14,545 nucleotides of DNA from an uncultured Oscillospiraceae bacterium (GCA_910578255.1 CAJTQM010000010.1:43268-57812), one strand, 5' to 3'; counted from the stretch's first letter, positions 1 through 6,579 are shown. Made by a program: numbers and translations. The notes: generated by a model from the letters alone, not told the origin.

Positions 1-1242
1 GAATTCCTCCGCCGCCAGCTTAGAGGCGGAGTAGACCGACGCGCCGGCTTCGCTGACCACCATATAAGAGATCTTTTGGGGAATTTCCCGCAAAAGCCCG
101 GCCACAAACACCTCCGACTCGTGAGAAGCGGTTCCGTTGCCGATGGCGATGACGGTGACCCCGTGCTTTTCAATCAGCTGTTTACATTTTTCCTTGGCGG
201 CCTCCACTTTATTCTGGGGCGGGGTGGGATAAATCACCGCGGTGTCCAAAACCTTTCCGGCGCCGTCGACCACCGCCAGCTTGCAGCCGGTGCGGTAGGC
301 CGGATCCAACCCCAAGGTGACGGCGTTTTTCACCGGCGGCTGCATCAAAAGCTGCTGCAGATTTACGCCGAAGACCCGGATGGCCTGTTCGGCGGCCTGT
401 TCGGTGAGGGTGCTGCGGATTTCCCGTTCCAGCGAGGGGAAGATCAGGCGGGAAAAGCCGTCAAAAGCGGCCTCCTGCACAAAGGCGGCGCAGGGGGTGT
501 TTTCCTTGACAAAATCCCGGACGATGGTTTTTTTGCAGCGGTCCAGGTCCGCCTCCAGCGAAACCTTTAAAAGGGATTCCCGCTCGCCTCGGTCGATGGC
601 CAAAACCCGGTGGGGCGCAATTTTTACCACCGGCTCGGAATAATTATGGTACATGGCGTAAACCGTGTCCTGCGGGTCCTTTCCCTCGGTTTTTAAGATG
701 CCGTGCATCAGCAAAAAGTTGCGCAAAGTTTTTCGTAAAGCGGCGGAGTCGGAAACCATTTCCGCAATGATGTCCGCCGCGCCCTGCAAAGCCTCCTCGA
801 TAGAGGCGACTCCTTTTTCCGGATCCACAAACGGCCCGGCCAGTTTTTGTGGGGAGGGGGAATCCGGCTTCTGGGCAAAAATCGCCTGGGCCAGCGGCTC
901 CAGCCCCTTTTCCCGGGCGACCGAAGCGCGGGTGCGCCGTTTTGGCTTAAAGGGGCGGTACAGGTCCTCCACCTCCGCCAGTGTCGATGCCAAAAGGATT
1001 TCTTGCCTCAGCGGCTCGTCTAATTTGTCCTGGCTTTCCTCCTTGCGCTTTTCCAAACCGCGCAGATAGGCCAGACGCTCGGAGAGCTCCCGCAAAAGCT
1101 GATCGTCCAGCGAGCCGGTCATCTCCTTGCGGTAGCGGGCGATAAAGGGGATGGTGTTCCCCTGGTCGATTAGGTCGATGGTATTTTGGACCTGCTGGGG
1201 TTGTAGGCTGAATTCCTGTGCCAGACGTTGGGTCATATCCAA
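1..1242 (-). CDS. tex: Tex family RNA-binding transcription accessory protein (N-terminal part)
   Basis: This is the N-terminal 414 residues of Tex, a cytoplasmic nucleic-acid-binding protein linked to transcription. It begins with the typical helical N-terminal region (DMTQRLAQEFSLQ, then NTIPFIARYRKEMTGSLDD and DLYRPFKPKRRTRA). A YqgF/RNase-H-like domain follows, with TLGLDPAYRTGCK at about residues 309-321 and IGNGT at 367-371, then the Tex-typical SEAGASVYSASKLA. The helix-hairpin-helix and C-terminal S1 domains lie beyond the window edge; family members are usually a little over 700 residues. I chose the TTG start at 1242 because an AGAAAGAAGG site lies 8 nt upstream; the ATG two codons later (1236) would be 14 nt away. 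The reading frame is open to the edge with no defects. It is divergent from the glutaredoxin-like gene and has its own extended -10 promoter. The family call is firm; the exact start is less certain. Confidence 0.95.
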   Translation of the reverse strand, partial: MDMTQRLAQEFSLQPQQVQNTIDLIDQGNTIPFIARYRKEMTGSLDDQLLRELSERLAYLRGLEKRKEESQDKLDEPLRQEILLASTLAEVEDLYRPFKPKRRTRASVAREKGLEPLAQAIFAQKPDSPSPQKLAGPFVDPEKGVASIEEALQGAADIIAEMVSDSAALRKTLRNFLLMHGILKTEGKDPQDTVYAMYHNYSEPVVKIAPHRVLAIDRGERESLLKVSLEADLDRCKKTIVRDFVKENTPCAAFVQEAAFDGFSRLIFPSLEREIRSTLTEQAAEQAIRVFGVNLQQLLMQPPVKNAVTLGLDPAYRTGCKLAVVDGAGKVLDTAVIYPTPPQNKVEAAKEKCKQLIEKHGVTVIAIGNGTASHESEVFVAGLLREIPQKISYMVVSEAGASVYSASKLAAEEF

Positions 1243-1327
1243 AGCGAAAGCCTTCTTTCTGTTTATATTGGCAAAGGACAAGATCAAATCCTTTTAAGGG
1301 GAGAAGGTTGTATAAAACGATTTTATT

Positions 1328-1336
1328 ATTATAGCA
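1328..1336 (-). promoter_or_regulatory. Extended -10 promoter for tex
   Basis: On the minus strand, TGC directly precedes a perfect TATAAT, giving a TGnTATAAT extended -10 element. No good -35 hexamer is seen 17-18 bp upstream, which is tolerated with an extended -10. Transcription would start near 1321 and leave a leader of about 80 nt before the TTG start of tex. Confidence 0.6.
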
Positions 1337-1360
1337 TATTTATAGGGAAAAAAGAAGGAA

Positions 1361-1382
1361 AATGCGCCGCTTTATGCGCATT
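1361..1382. promoter_or_regulatory. Inverted repeat overlapping the glutaredoxin -35 (candidate operator)
   Basis: AATGCGC (1361-1367) and GCGCATT (1376-1382) form a perfect 7-bp inverted repeat with an 8-nt centre. The right arm runs into the first two bases of the TTGACA -35 hexamer at 1381. The position suits a repressor or activator site for the plus-strand gene, and it lies about 25 bp upstream of the divergent tex -10. The regulator is unknown. Confidence 0.4.
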
Positions 1383-1409
1383 GACAAACGGCGAAGGGTG
1401 CAATACAAT
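1381..1409 (+). promoter_or_regulatory. Consensus sigma-A promoter of the glutaredoxin-like gene
   Basis: A perfect TTGACA -35 (1381-1386), a 17-bp spacer and TACAAT -10 (1404-1409). The start of transcription would fall near 1416, almost at the ribosome binding site, so the 5' leader is very short, about 14 nt. Confidence 0.8.
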
Positions 1410-1429
1410 AGATAAAAGGAGTGATCTGG

Positions 1430-1693
1430 ATGAAAAAAGTAATCGTATACGGCAGCCCCATGTGTCCGGATTGTGTCGAAGCGAAAAAGGTGCTGGATGA
1501 AGAGCACATCCGGTACGGCTATGTAGACGTCACCGCCGGCATGGCGCATCTGAAAAAATTTCTGAACCTGCGCGACAGCCGGCCGGAATTTGACCCGGTC
1601 AAGGCGGAGGGGAAGATCGGCATCCCCTGTTTTTTGGTGGATGACAAGGATCTTTACATCATGCTGCCGGAGAATTTGGACGTATTGCGGTAA
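1430..1693 (+). CDS. Glutaredoxin-related CPDC thiol protein
   Basis: A small cytoplasmic thioredoxin-fold protein of 87 residues. It opens with a beta strand (KKVIVYGS) followed by the redox motif C12-P-D-C15. The cis-proline region is IGIP66, followed by a third cysteine, C67, then a short C-terminal LVDDKDLYIMLPENLDVL. This matches the glutaredoxin-related family of Firmicutes with a CPDC active site, which likely reduces disulfides; the partners are unknown. The ATG at 1430 is chosen because AAGGAG at 1416-1421 sits 8 nt upstream; a GTG three codons earlier overlaps that site. It is a single-gene unit with a consensus promoter, an inverted repeat on the -35 and a strong terminator. The extra cysteine beside the cis-proline is notable and could take part in thiol chemistry, but that is inference. 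Confidence 0.85.
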   Translation: MKKVIVYGSPMCPDCVEAKKVLDEEHIRYGYVDVTAGMAHLKKFLNLRDSRPEFDPVKAEGKIGIPCFLVDDKDLYIMLPENLDVLR

Positions 1694-1699
1694 GCGTAA

Positions 1700-1744
1700 A
1701 AAAAGAAAAGCCTTTGCCGGGCCTTGGCGAAGGCTTTTCTTTTT
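1700..1744. terminator. Bidirectional intrinsic terminator
   Basis: An almost perfect stem of about 19 bp (left arm 1700-1718, right arm 1726-1744; a single G-U pair at 1715/1729) with the 7-nt loop GGGCCTT. A-rich and T-rich flanks give a U-tract in either direction. It lies between the convergent glutaredoxin-like gene and the LTA synthase gene and can serve both. Confidence 0.9.
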
Positions 1745-1748
1745 CTTT

Positions 1749-3776
1749 TCACTCAGCGGCTCCCCCGGACAAAGGCGGGGAAAAGGGAATCTCCTCGGTC
1801 TGACTAAGGACAAACCCGTCCTCGCCGATTTGGGCGACGGAGATGGCGTCCCCTTCCTTTAGATTGGGGGAGGAAACCTTTAAGGCGTTGGCCGAGATGT
1901 ATTCGGTGTCCGCCGGCTTTTGGCCGATGCATACGCGGCTAAAGGGGGTGAACCGGTCGCCGAAGACGTATAAAGCGTCGCCCAATAAACGGCAGTGTTC
2001 CAGTACAATCGGGGCGGTTCCCATCTGCATGTCCGAGGGGCTGTAGCCGCCGGACGCGCCAAAAACCGCCTGCTCACCGTAAAGCATATCGTATTCCAGC
2101 ATCTCCAGGTATTCCTGATACCGGGGATTGTCCTGAAAACTTTGGTGAAAGCGATTGATCAGGCCGTTTTGCACCTGGATCTTCTCTAAAACAAAGGACG
2201 AAAGCTGGTAAGCCTCCAGATCCCGATCCTGTTTTTTCAGGCCGATATTGTCCCAGACGACGTATTCCGTCTGCAAAAGGCTGCCCTGGGCCATATGCTC
2301 CTCCGCCACGGAAATCGCGGGAAGATGATCGCCGTAAAGCACCAAAACGGTGGGTTCGCCGAAAGATTCCAGCGTTTGGATCAGTGACCCCACAAAGGCG
2401 TCGACCTCATACAACTGATTGACGTAGTAGGAGAAGGGGATCAGTTCCTCTTCGGAAAGCGCATCGCTGAAAACGGCCACCGGCTGCTGTTCGCCCAAAG
2501 ACTCGGAGGGGTATTTTCCGTGGGGTTGAACCGAGATGGCATAGACAAAATCCCGTCCGCTGGTGGAGAGAAGGGCTTTTACGATCTCGGTGGTCAGAAT
2601 GCTGTCTTTCGCCCAGCCCAGGGGGTTTTTGTCCACATGGTTCATGTATTCCAAAGAGGTAAAGGTGTCAAAGCCCAGATGGGGGAACACCAGGTGCCGG
2701 TCGTAAAAGGTGCCGGTATTGTTGTGAAGCACATGGGCGCCGTACCCTAACGCTTTCAGATTATAGGCCAGGCTTTCACAGCAGTTCTGCTGTAGGACAG
2801 TGGTGTAGGGGTATTCGCCGGGTCCGAAATAGTCAAGATTCATGCCGCTCAGCACCTCGAATTCGGTGTTGGCGGTGCCCGCACCGATGGCCGGGACTGA
2901 CAGATAGCCGCTGGTGTAGTTTTCCTTCAGGCTGGAAAACACCGGTATCGGATTTTCTAAGTAGGATATGCCGTCCAGACGGTTGGGGTCGATAAAGGAT
3001 TCCAGCTGGACGAAAATGACGTTGGGCCGCGGGTCCGGTTGGGCCGGATCAGCGGGTTTCTCCCGCTGATCGGAGGAGGGGCGCCCCTCCTCCGATTCCT
3101 CCTTAATCTGCTGGGCCAGACCGGCCATGGCCTCGGTGGTGTAGTCTTGGGGGCGGCTCACCCCCGTATCCAGAAAGCTGACCGTAAAGCAGTAGGCGAA
3201 CCCGTATTTTTTATAAGCCTCGGACAGATTGGCAAAGCTGGTGGAGGTGGCGTCGGCCTGAACGCAGAAATGGATGAGCGAGAAAGCGGCCGCGGCGGTC
3301 ATGGCCATGGAAATAAAGGCGCTGCGGTATAAGGCGCGGTGCCGGGGAGCCTTAAAAAAGATCAGCGCAATACCTGCGACGACCGCCAGAAAAACGAAGA
3401 CGATCAGCACCATCTGTAGTGGGGTCAGATAAATTTTTAAAATGCTGAACACCGGCTTTAAAATATAAAAGTCGATGGCGGCCAAGGGGGTGGAGCGGTA
3501 ACCCAGCAAAATAAAGTTGGTAATGGAAAGGCCCAGCCAGACGGTGGAAACAAGGCAAAGCATGAAAATCCGGCGGCTGACCAGCAGGGACAAAAGCAGG
3601 GTGGAGAGAACAACCAGCATATTGCAAAGAAAACAGACCGGATGCAACAGCAAAAAACCCAGTCCTTCCACAACAGACCGACGGCCCAGCATTTCCATGA
3701 CAACGCCCAGTAAAAAAGCCAGTGCCGCGCATAAAAGAGGCGGGCGATCCCAGATCCATTTTACAATTTTTTTCAT
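1749..3776 (-). CDS. LTA synthase / phosphoglycerol transferase family protein (membrane sulfatase fold)
   Basis: A 675-residue polytopic protein. Five predicted membrane helices occupy about residues 12-31, 38-66, 70-93, 118-141 and 152-172. A charged, proline-rich linker spans about 215-248. The extracytoplasmic sulfatase-fold domain begins at NVIFVQLESF, near residue 249. The active-site segment GTANTEFEVLSG places the likely nucleophile at Thr301. HNNTGTFYDRH, VQPHGKYP and VLYGDHLP follow, as in lipoteichoic acid synthases and the MdoB-like family, which move glycerol-phosphate from phosphatidylglycerol to a surface acceptor. About 130 residues after the catalytic core form a C-terminal extension. 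I chose the ATG at 3776 (MKKIVKWIW) because AGGGG lies 7 nt upstream; an in-frame ATG at 3794 lacks that support. The specific polymer or acceptor cannot be told from sequence. The linker codons contain two striking inverted repeats. Confidence 0.92.
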   Translation of the reverse strand: MKKIVKWIWDRPPLLCAALAFLLGVVMEMLGRRSVVEGLGFLLLHPVCFLCNMLVVLSTLLLSLLVSRRIFMLCLVSTVWLGLSITNFILLGYRSTPLAAIDFYILKPVFSILKIYLTPLQMVLIVFVFLAVVAGIALIFFKAPRHRALYRSAFISMAMTAAAAFSLIHFCVQADATSTSFANLSEAYKKYGFAYCFTVSFLDTGVSRPQDYTTEAMAGLAQQIKEESEEGRPSSDQREKPADPAQPDPRPNVIFVQLESFIDPNRLDGISYLENPIPVFSSLKENYTSGYLSVPAIGAGTANTEFEVLSGMNLDYFGPGEYPYTTVLQQNCCESLAYNLKALGYGAHVLHNNTGTFYDRHLVFPHLGFDTFTSLEYMNHVDKNPLGWAKDSILTTEIVKALLSTSGRDFVYAISVQPHGKYPSESLGEQQPVAVFSDALSEEELIPFSYYVNQLYEVDAFVGSLIQTLESFGEPTVLVLYGDHLPAISVAEEHMAQGSLLQTEYVVWDNIGLKKQDRDLEAYQLSSFVLEKIQVQNGLINRFHQSFQDNPRYQEYLEMLEYDMLYGEQAVFGASGGYSPSDMQMGTAPIVLEHCRLLGDALYVFGDRFTPFSRVCIGQKPADTEYISANALKVSSPNLKEGDAISVAQIGEDGFVLSQTEEIPFSPPLSGGAAE
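3047..3096. repeat. Two overlapping perfect inverted repeats in the LTA synthase linker
   Basis: Arm GATCAGCGGG (3047-3056) pairs perfectly with CCCGCTGATC (3062-3071) around a 5-nt loop. It shares three bases with a loopless 28-bp palindrome, arms 3069-3082 and 3083-3096 (ATCGGAGGAGGGGC and its complement). Both lie inside codons for the linker SEEGRPSSDQREKPAD between the membrane part and the enzyme domain. Confidence 0.85.
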
Positions 3777-3872
3777 AGGACCACCCCTTTCCATTCTCTA
3801 TTCCAGTCCGTTGCCCAAAGGCATTGTGAAAATCCGTATATGATCTTTTCCTCAAAGAAAACGAGGGGAAAA

Positions 3873-3893
3873 GGATTTTTGTTTCAAAAATCC
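3873..3893 (-). terminator. Weak AT-rich hairpin, possible second terminator
   Basis: GGATTTTTG (3873-3881) and CAAAAATCC (3885-3893) form a perfect 9-bp stem with a 3-nt loop. On the minus strand it is followed by TTTTCC. It lies between the metallophosphoesterase stop and the LTA synthase start, so it may back up the terminator at the stop codon or act in the LTA synthase leader. I see no convincing promoter for the LTA synthase gene in 3777-3915. Confidence 0.4.
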
Positions 3894-3915
3894 ACACGGC
3901 GGGTAAAATTCCCAG

Positions 3916-3940
3916 AAAAAAGCGGCTCAGTCCCCGCTTT
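3916..3940 (-). terminator. Intrinsic terminator wrapped around the stop codon
   Basis: Read on the minus strand, AAAGCGG (3940-3934), the 8-nt loop GGACTGAG carrying the TGA stop codon, and CCGCTTT (3925-3919) form a 7-bp stem, with an uninterrupted run of six U at 3921-3916. The stem overlaps the last codons of the metallophosphoesterase gene. Confidence 0.6.
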
Positions 3941-5177
3941 CGCAGCGGATGCTGTCTTTCGCGGCGAGGATGCTTTCCAGATAATTTCCCCAGAAGGTGC
4001 CTTCGGCGTACTCGTGTAAAAGGAGTTCGTTGCTGCGGTCGATAGCCGAAGGGGTACCGCCGAAGTAATGGACGTTTGCCTTAGCGCTCAGATCGCACAG
4101 GCGAAACAGAATATCCTCGTCGCCGATCTGGCCGGACAGGTTTTCCATGGCCTGGTCAAAAAAGCAGTTGTAGAAAAATTCGTACCCAAAATCCTCGTAA
4201 TGCAGAAGGTTCGGATCCTTTTTTCCGACGGCTTTCGCGTAGCCGGAGACATCGGTTGTCTGGGCTTCATAGGACCATTGACTGCCGGTTACCGTCAATC
4301 TTCCGTAGCGGTGAGGATAGACAGCAAAGCTTCCGCCGGCGATATCGGTGAACGCGTTTTCCCGGGCGATATGCTGGGTGTGCAGATGTCCGCTTAAGTA
4401 AAGATCGCCTCCGTATTGTTGGGCCAGCGGCAGGATTTCCTCGCTGTTGCCCAGGACAAAACCGGTTTTAAACCGTTCGTTATGTACCAGAAGATTGTGG
4501 TGCCCGGCCAGCAGAGGATAAGCCCCGGCCCGTTTGCAGCGCTTGAGTTGGGATTTTAGCCAGGCCATTGTATCGTCGTTTAGCTGCCCAAGGTTGGAGC
4601 CGTACTTGAAATTGGTATCCAGCATAAAGATCCAGGAGCCCTTTCCCGTGTCGTAGACATAGGAAAGGGAGTGCTCGTCGTAGGAAATACCGCTGCTGTA
4701 GCCAAATTCCGCGTAAATTTCCCGGAACTGCTCCGGAGTGATAGAGGGGGCCTCCACCGGTTCGCCTTCGGGGAGAATATAGGTGCCAGAACAGATATCG
4801 TGGTTGCCCGGCACCACCAGTACCTGAAGCCCGGCATCGGTCAAATCGGACAAACGCTGGGCCAGCGCTTCGTGAGACGCTTTTGCGCCGATAAAGGTCA
4901 AGTCGCCGGTGAGCAGGATGTAATCGGGCTTTTCCGCGAGCATCTGGTCGATAAACGCGTCTAAAATATCGTCGAGATACTGCATCTGCTTACCGCTACC
5001 GTTGGTTTCACTGTCCTGGCGATAGGTGCCGGTATAGGTGTAGGCGCCCCGGCCGGCAAAGTGCAGATCCGTTGCCGTGACAATCGAAACCGGCGCTGCT
5101 TTTGCCAGCTCGGCGCATCCGGGCAAAAGAGAGAAAAGCAGGACCGCCACCAGAACAAAAAGCATTTTTCTTATCAT
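3927..5177 (-). CDS. Lipoprotein metallophosphoesterase (calcineurin-like)
   Basis: A 416-residue secreted phosphoesterase anchored as a lipoprotein. The N-terminus is a signal peptide with hydrophobic core MLFVLVAVLLFSLL and lipobox LPGC (Cys21). The five metal-binding blocks of the calcineurin-like fold are all present: D37-L-H39, GD at 91-92, GNHD at 124-127, GHH at 225-227 and GHLH at 263-266. The enzyme therefore probably hydrolyses a phosphate ester outside the membrane with two bound metal ions; the substrate is unknown. I chose the ATG at 5177 (MIRKMLFV) because AAGGGGG lies about 9 nt upstream and the signal peptide then has the usual length; ATGs further upstream only add residues before the signal. 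It has its own promoter and a terminator at the stop codon. It precedes the LTA synthase gene on the same strand, which fits a role in the envelope. Confidence 0.9.
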   Translation of the reverse strand: MIRKMLFVLVAVLLFSLLPGCAELAKAAPVSIVTATDLHFAGRGAYTYTGTYRQDSETNGSGKQMQYLDDILDAFIDQMLAEKPDYILLTGDLTFIGAKASHEALAQRLSDLTDAGLQVLVVPGNHDICSGTYILPEGEPVEAPSITPEQFREIYAEFGYSSGISYDEHSLSYVYDTGKGSWIFMLDTNFKYGSNLGQLNDDTMAWLKSQLKRCKRAGAYPLLAGHHNLLVHNERFKTGFVLGNSEEILPLAQQYGGDLYLSGHLHTQHIARENAFTDIAGGSFAVYPHRYGRLTVTGSQWSYEAQTTDVSGYAKAVGKKDPNLLHYEDFGYEFFYNCFFDQAMENLSGQIGDEDILFRLCDLSAKANVHYFGGTPSAIDRSNELLLHEYAEGTFWGNYLESILAAKDSIRCESGD

Positions 5178-5210
5178 TTTGCACATCCCCCTTTTTGTCA
5201 TTCTACGGTC

Positions 5211-5240
5211 ATTATACAACGGTAAAGCCCAAAAATCCAA
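5211..5240 (-). promoter_or_regulatory. Promoter of the metallophosphoesterase gene
   Basis: Perfect -10 TATAAT (5216-5211, minus) with TTGGAT at 5240-5235 as -35 and an 18-bp spacer. Transcription would start near 5204, about 27 nt before the chosen ATG at 5177. That supports the 5177 start over the in-frame ATG at 5240, which would lie upstream of the transcript. Confidence 0.7.
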
Positions 5241-5316
5241 TCAAAACAGCGAAGAAGATCTCCGCCAGTTTTTCATCATCCGGAGAAAGCCGGGCGGGTC
5301 CCTGCGCCAGAAATAA

Positions 5317-5353
5317 AAAAGGAGAAGCCTTTTGCGGTAAGGCTTCTCCTTTT
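5317..5353. terminator. Strong intrinsic terminator after rpsI
   Basis: AAAAGGAGAAGCC (5317-5329) pairs perfectly with GGCTTCTCCTTTT (5341-5353), extendable by two A-T pairs into the loop. On the minus strand a U-rich tract follows. It ends the rplM-rpsI operon. The rest of 5241-5391 holds no gene I can support. Confidence 0.9.
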
Positions 5354-5391
5354 GTCCAATGCAATTTTTGTCCGCGGGTGAAAAGAGAAAA

Positions 5392-5796
5392 CTATCTCTT
5401 GGAGAACTGCGGCGCGCGGCGGGCGGCCTTGAGTCCGTACTTTTTACGCTCTTTCATACGAGGATCACGGGTTAAAAAGCCCGCTTTTTTCAAAACAGGA
5501 CGGTAAGCCTCTTCGTTGACCTGCAAAAGCGCTCTGGAAAGTCCGTGGCGGATAGCGCCGGCCTGACCGGAAATGCCGCCGCCGGCTACGTTGCACTCAA
5601 TATCGAAGCGACCCAAAGTGTCGGTCAACTCCATGGGCTGGCGGACAATCAGCTTTAAGGTTTCCAGGCCAAAATAATCGTCGATATCCCGGCCGTTGAT
5701 CTTAATCGAGCCGGTGCCGTTGGCATATACGCGAACGCGGGCGACAGAATGCTTTCTTCTGCCGGTGCCGTAGAAATAAGGTTTCGAATCGTACAT
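5392..5796 (-). CDS. rpsI: 30S ribosomal protein S9
   Basis: A 134-residue small-subunit ribosomal protein. Family landmarks are YFYGTGRRKHSVARVRV near the start, GTGSIKINGRDIDDYF, GGGISGQAGAIRHGLSRALL in the centre, and the basic C-terminus ending in QFSKR, the tail that reaches towards P-site tRNA in the ribosome. A GGGAGGAGG site lies 7 nt upstream of the ATG. It follows rplM with a 21-nt gap, the usual rplM-rpsI order in bacteria, and a strong hairpin terminator follows. Nothing is unusual about length or sequence. Confidence 0.98.
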   Translation of the reverse strand: MYDSKPYFYGTGRRKHSVARVRVYANGTGSIKINGRDIDDYFGLETLKLIVRQPMELTDTLGRFDIECNVAGGGISGQAGAIRHGLSRALLQVNEEAYRPVLKKAGFLTRDPRMKERKKYGLKAARRAPQFSKR

Positions 5797-5817
5797 AATT
5801 TTGCCTCCTCCCGTAAA

Positions 5818-6246
5818 TTATAAAGTCCAGTTTTCCGGCTTCTGCGCCGCGTGGGTGTGTTCGCTACCGCGGAATACCCGGCACCGGGTCAGCGCGGAAC
5901 GGCCCAGGCTGTTGCCGGGCAGCATACCCTTAACGGCCAGCAGCATCGCTTTTTCCGGGTTCTCGCTCATCAATTTGGCGTATTGGACCTCTTTGAGGCC
6001 GCCTACCCAGCCGGAATGATGGCGGTAATACTGCTGCTCAAGCTTTTTGCCGGTCAAAACGGCTTTTTCCGCGTTGATGATGATCACATGATCACCGCAG
6101 TCAGCGTGGGGGGCAAAATCTACTTTGTGTTTGCCGCGCAGAATATGGGCGGCAACGGTCGCGGTGCGGCCGAGCGGTTTGTCAGCCGCGTCGAGGATAT
6201 ACCATTTGCGGGTTATCTCGCCGGCTTTCGGCATGGTGGTCGACAT
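5818..6246 (-). CDS. rplM: 50S ribosomal protein L13
   Basis: A 142-residue large-subunit ribosomal protein, recognised by KWYILDAADKPLGRTATVAA, ILRGKHKVDFAPHADCGDHVIIINA, YYRHHSGWVGGLKE and AVKGMLPGNSLGR. The ATG at 6246 is chosen because GGAGG lies 8 nt upstream and the length then matches the family. An in-frame ATG at 6276 would add ten residues (MKHPLQEGNI) that include the translated ribosome binding site, and is rejected. It is the first gene of a two-gene operon with rpsI. The leader carries a compact hairpin resembling the Firmicute L13 leader, so autoregulation by L13 is likely. Confidence 0.98.
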   Translation of the reverse strand: MSTTMPKAGEITRKWYILDAADKPLGRTATVAAHILRGKHKVDFAPHADCGDHVIIINAEKAVLTGKKLEQQYYRHHSGWVGGLKEVQYAKLMSENPEKAMLLAVKGMLPGNSLGRSALTRCRVFRGSEHTHAAQKPENWTL

Positions 6247-6307
6247 AATATTTCCCTCCTGTAATGGATGCTTCATTTATGTTTCAAATCACACAAACTA
6301 CTGTTTT

Positions 6308-6341
6308 TTGCCGCAAAAGGCCATTCGACCGGTCGCAGCAA
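6308..6341 (-). ncRNA. Candidate L13 ribosomal leader hairpin
   Basis: Read on the minus strand, TTGCTGC (6341-6335) pairs with GCGGCAA (6314-6308), one G-U pair, over an internal loop. An inner GGTC/GGCC helix is closed by the tetraloop GAAT. The structure begins almost at the predicted transcription start of rplM. Known Firmicute L13 leaders sit at this position and bind L13 to control the operon. The match to that family is by position and shape only. Confidence 0.55.
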
Positions 6342-6346
6342 ATATC

Positions 6347-6400
6347 ATTATAGTGGCAGAAAAGAGGATTGTCAACCTTTTTTCGTAAAAAATTCATTTA
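6347..6400 (-). promoter_or_regulatory. Near-perfect rplM promoter with UP-like element
   Basis: TTGACA (6375-6370), a 17-bp spacer and TATAAT (6352-6347) form a full consensus promoter on the minus strand. Directly upstream, 6400-6376 is A/T-rich, with TTTTTT-ACG-AAAAAA resembling an UP element for the RNA polymerase alpha subunit. This fits the very high transcription expected of a ribosomal protein operon. Confidence 0.88.
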
Positions 6401-6410
6401 GTTTCTGCAA

Positions 6411-6460
6411 TCTCTCACAATCTCTTAATATCTCCTTAAATCTCTTGTTTTCTCTCGATT
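6411..6460. repeat. Five TCTC boxes at exact 10-bp spacing
   Basis: TCTC occurs at 6411, 6421, 6431, 6441 and 6451, each at the same place in a 10-bp unit; the best-conserved units read AATCTCTTA. The array lies 24 bp upstream of the -35 of the TtcA-like gene and 36 bp upstream of the rplM -35. The intergenic stretch 6247-6579 otherwise holds the two divergent promoters, the L13-leader-like hairpin and the hairpin at 6534-6558. Confidence 0.7.
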
Positions 6461-6477
6461 GATTTTTCCTTTTCCCA

Positions 6478-6506
6478 TTGCGCAAACCGAAAGAAAAAAG
6501 TAGAAT
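6478..6506 (+). promoter_or_regulatory. Promoter of the TtcA-like gene
   Basis: TTGCGC (6478-6483), a 17-bp spacer and TAGAAT (6501-6506). The predicted start near 6513 gives a leader of about 65 nt that contains the 6534-6558 hairpin. Confidence 0.55.
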
Positions 6507-6533
6507 GAAAGCGGGAAAAGACTTTTAAGAAAA

Positions 6534-6558
6534 GCCTGCGGATTTTTTATCCGCAGGC
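6534..6558. promoter_or_regulatory. Stem-loop in the leader of the TtcA-like gene
   Basis: GCCTGCGGAT (6534-6543) and ATCCGCAGGC (6549-6558) form a perfect 10-bp stem with a T5 loop, 21 nt before the ATG at 6580. On the plus strand no U-tract follows. On the minus strand the stem is followed by TTTTCTT, as in a terminator, though no gene read in that direction lies upstream. Confidence 0.6.
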
Positions 6559-6579
6559 GGGATCAAAAGGCGGGATAGG

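Noticed and set aside
1..6. GAATTC at the first base, suggesting a cloned fragment edge
   Set aside because: The same hexamer also occurs internally at 1210 and 2859, and the tex frame is open to the edge; a chance window boundary explains it.
3352..3897. 181-codon minus-strand frame overlapping the LTA synthase start
   Set aside because: It reads the membrane region of the LTA synthase in another frame; no start with ribosome binding site and no recognised family.
6411..6460. TCTC array as a CRISPR
   Set aside because: The units are 10 bp with no spacers of CRISPR length and no cas genes in the window.
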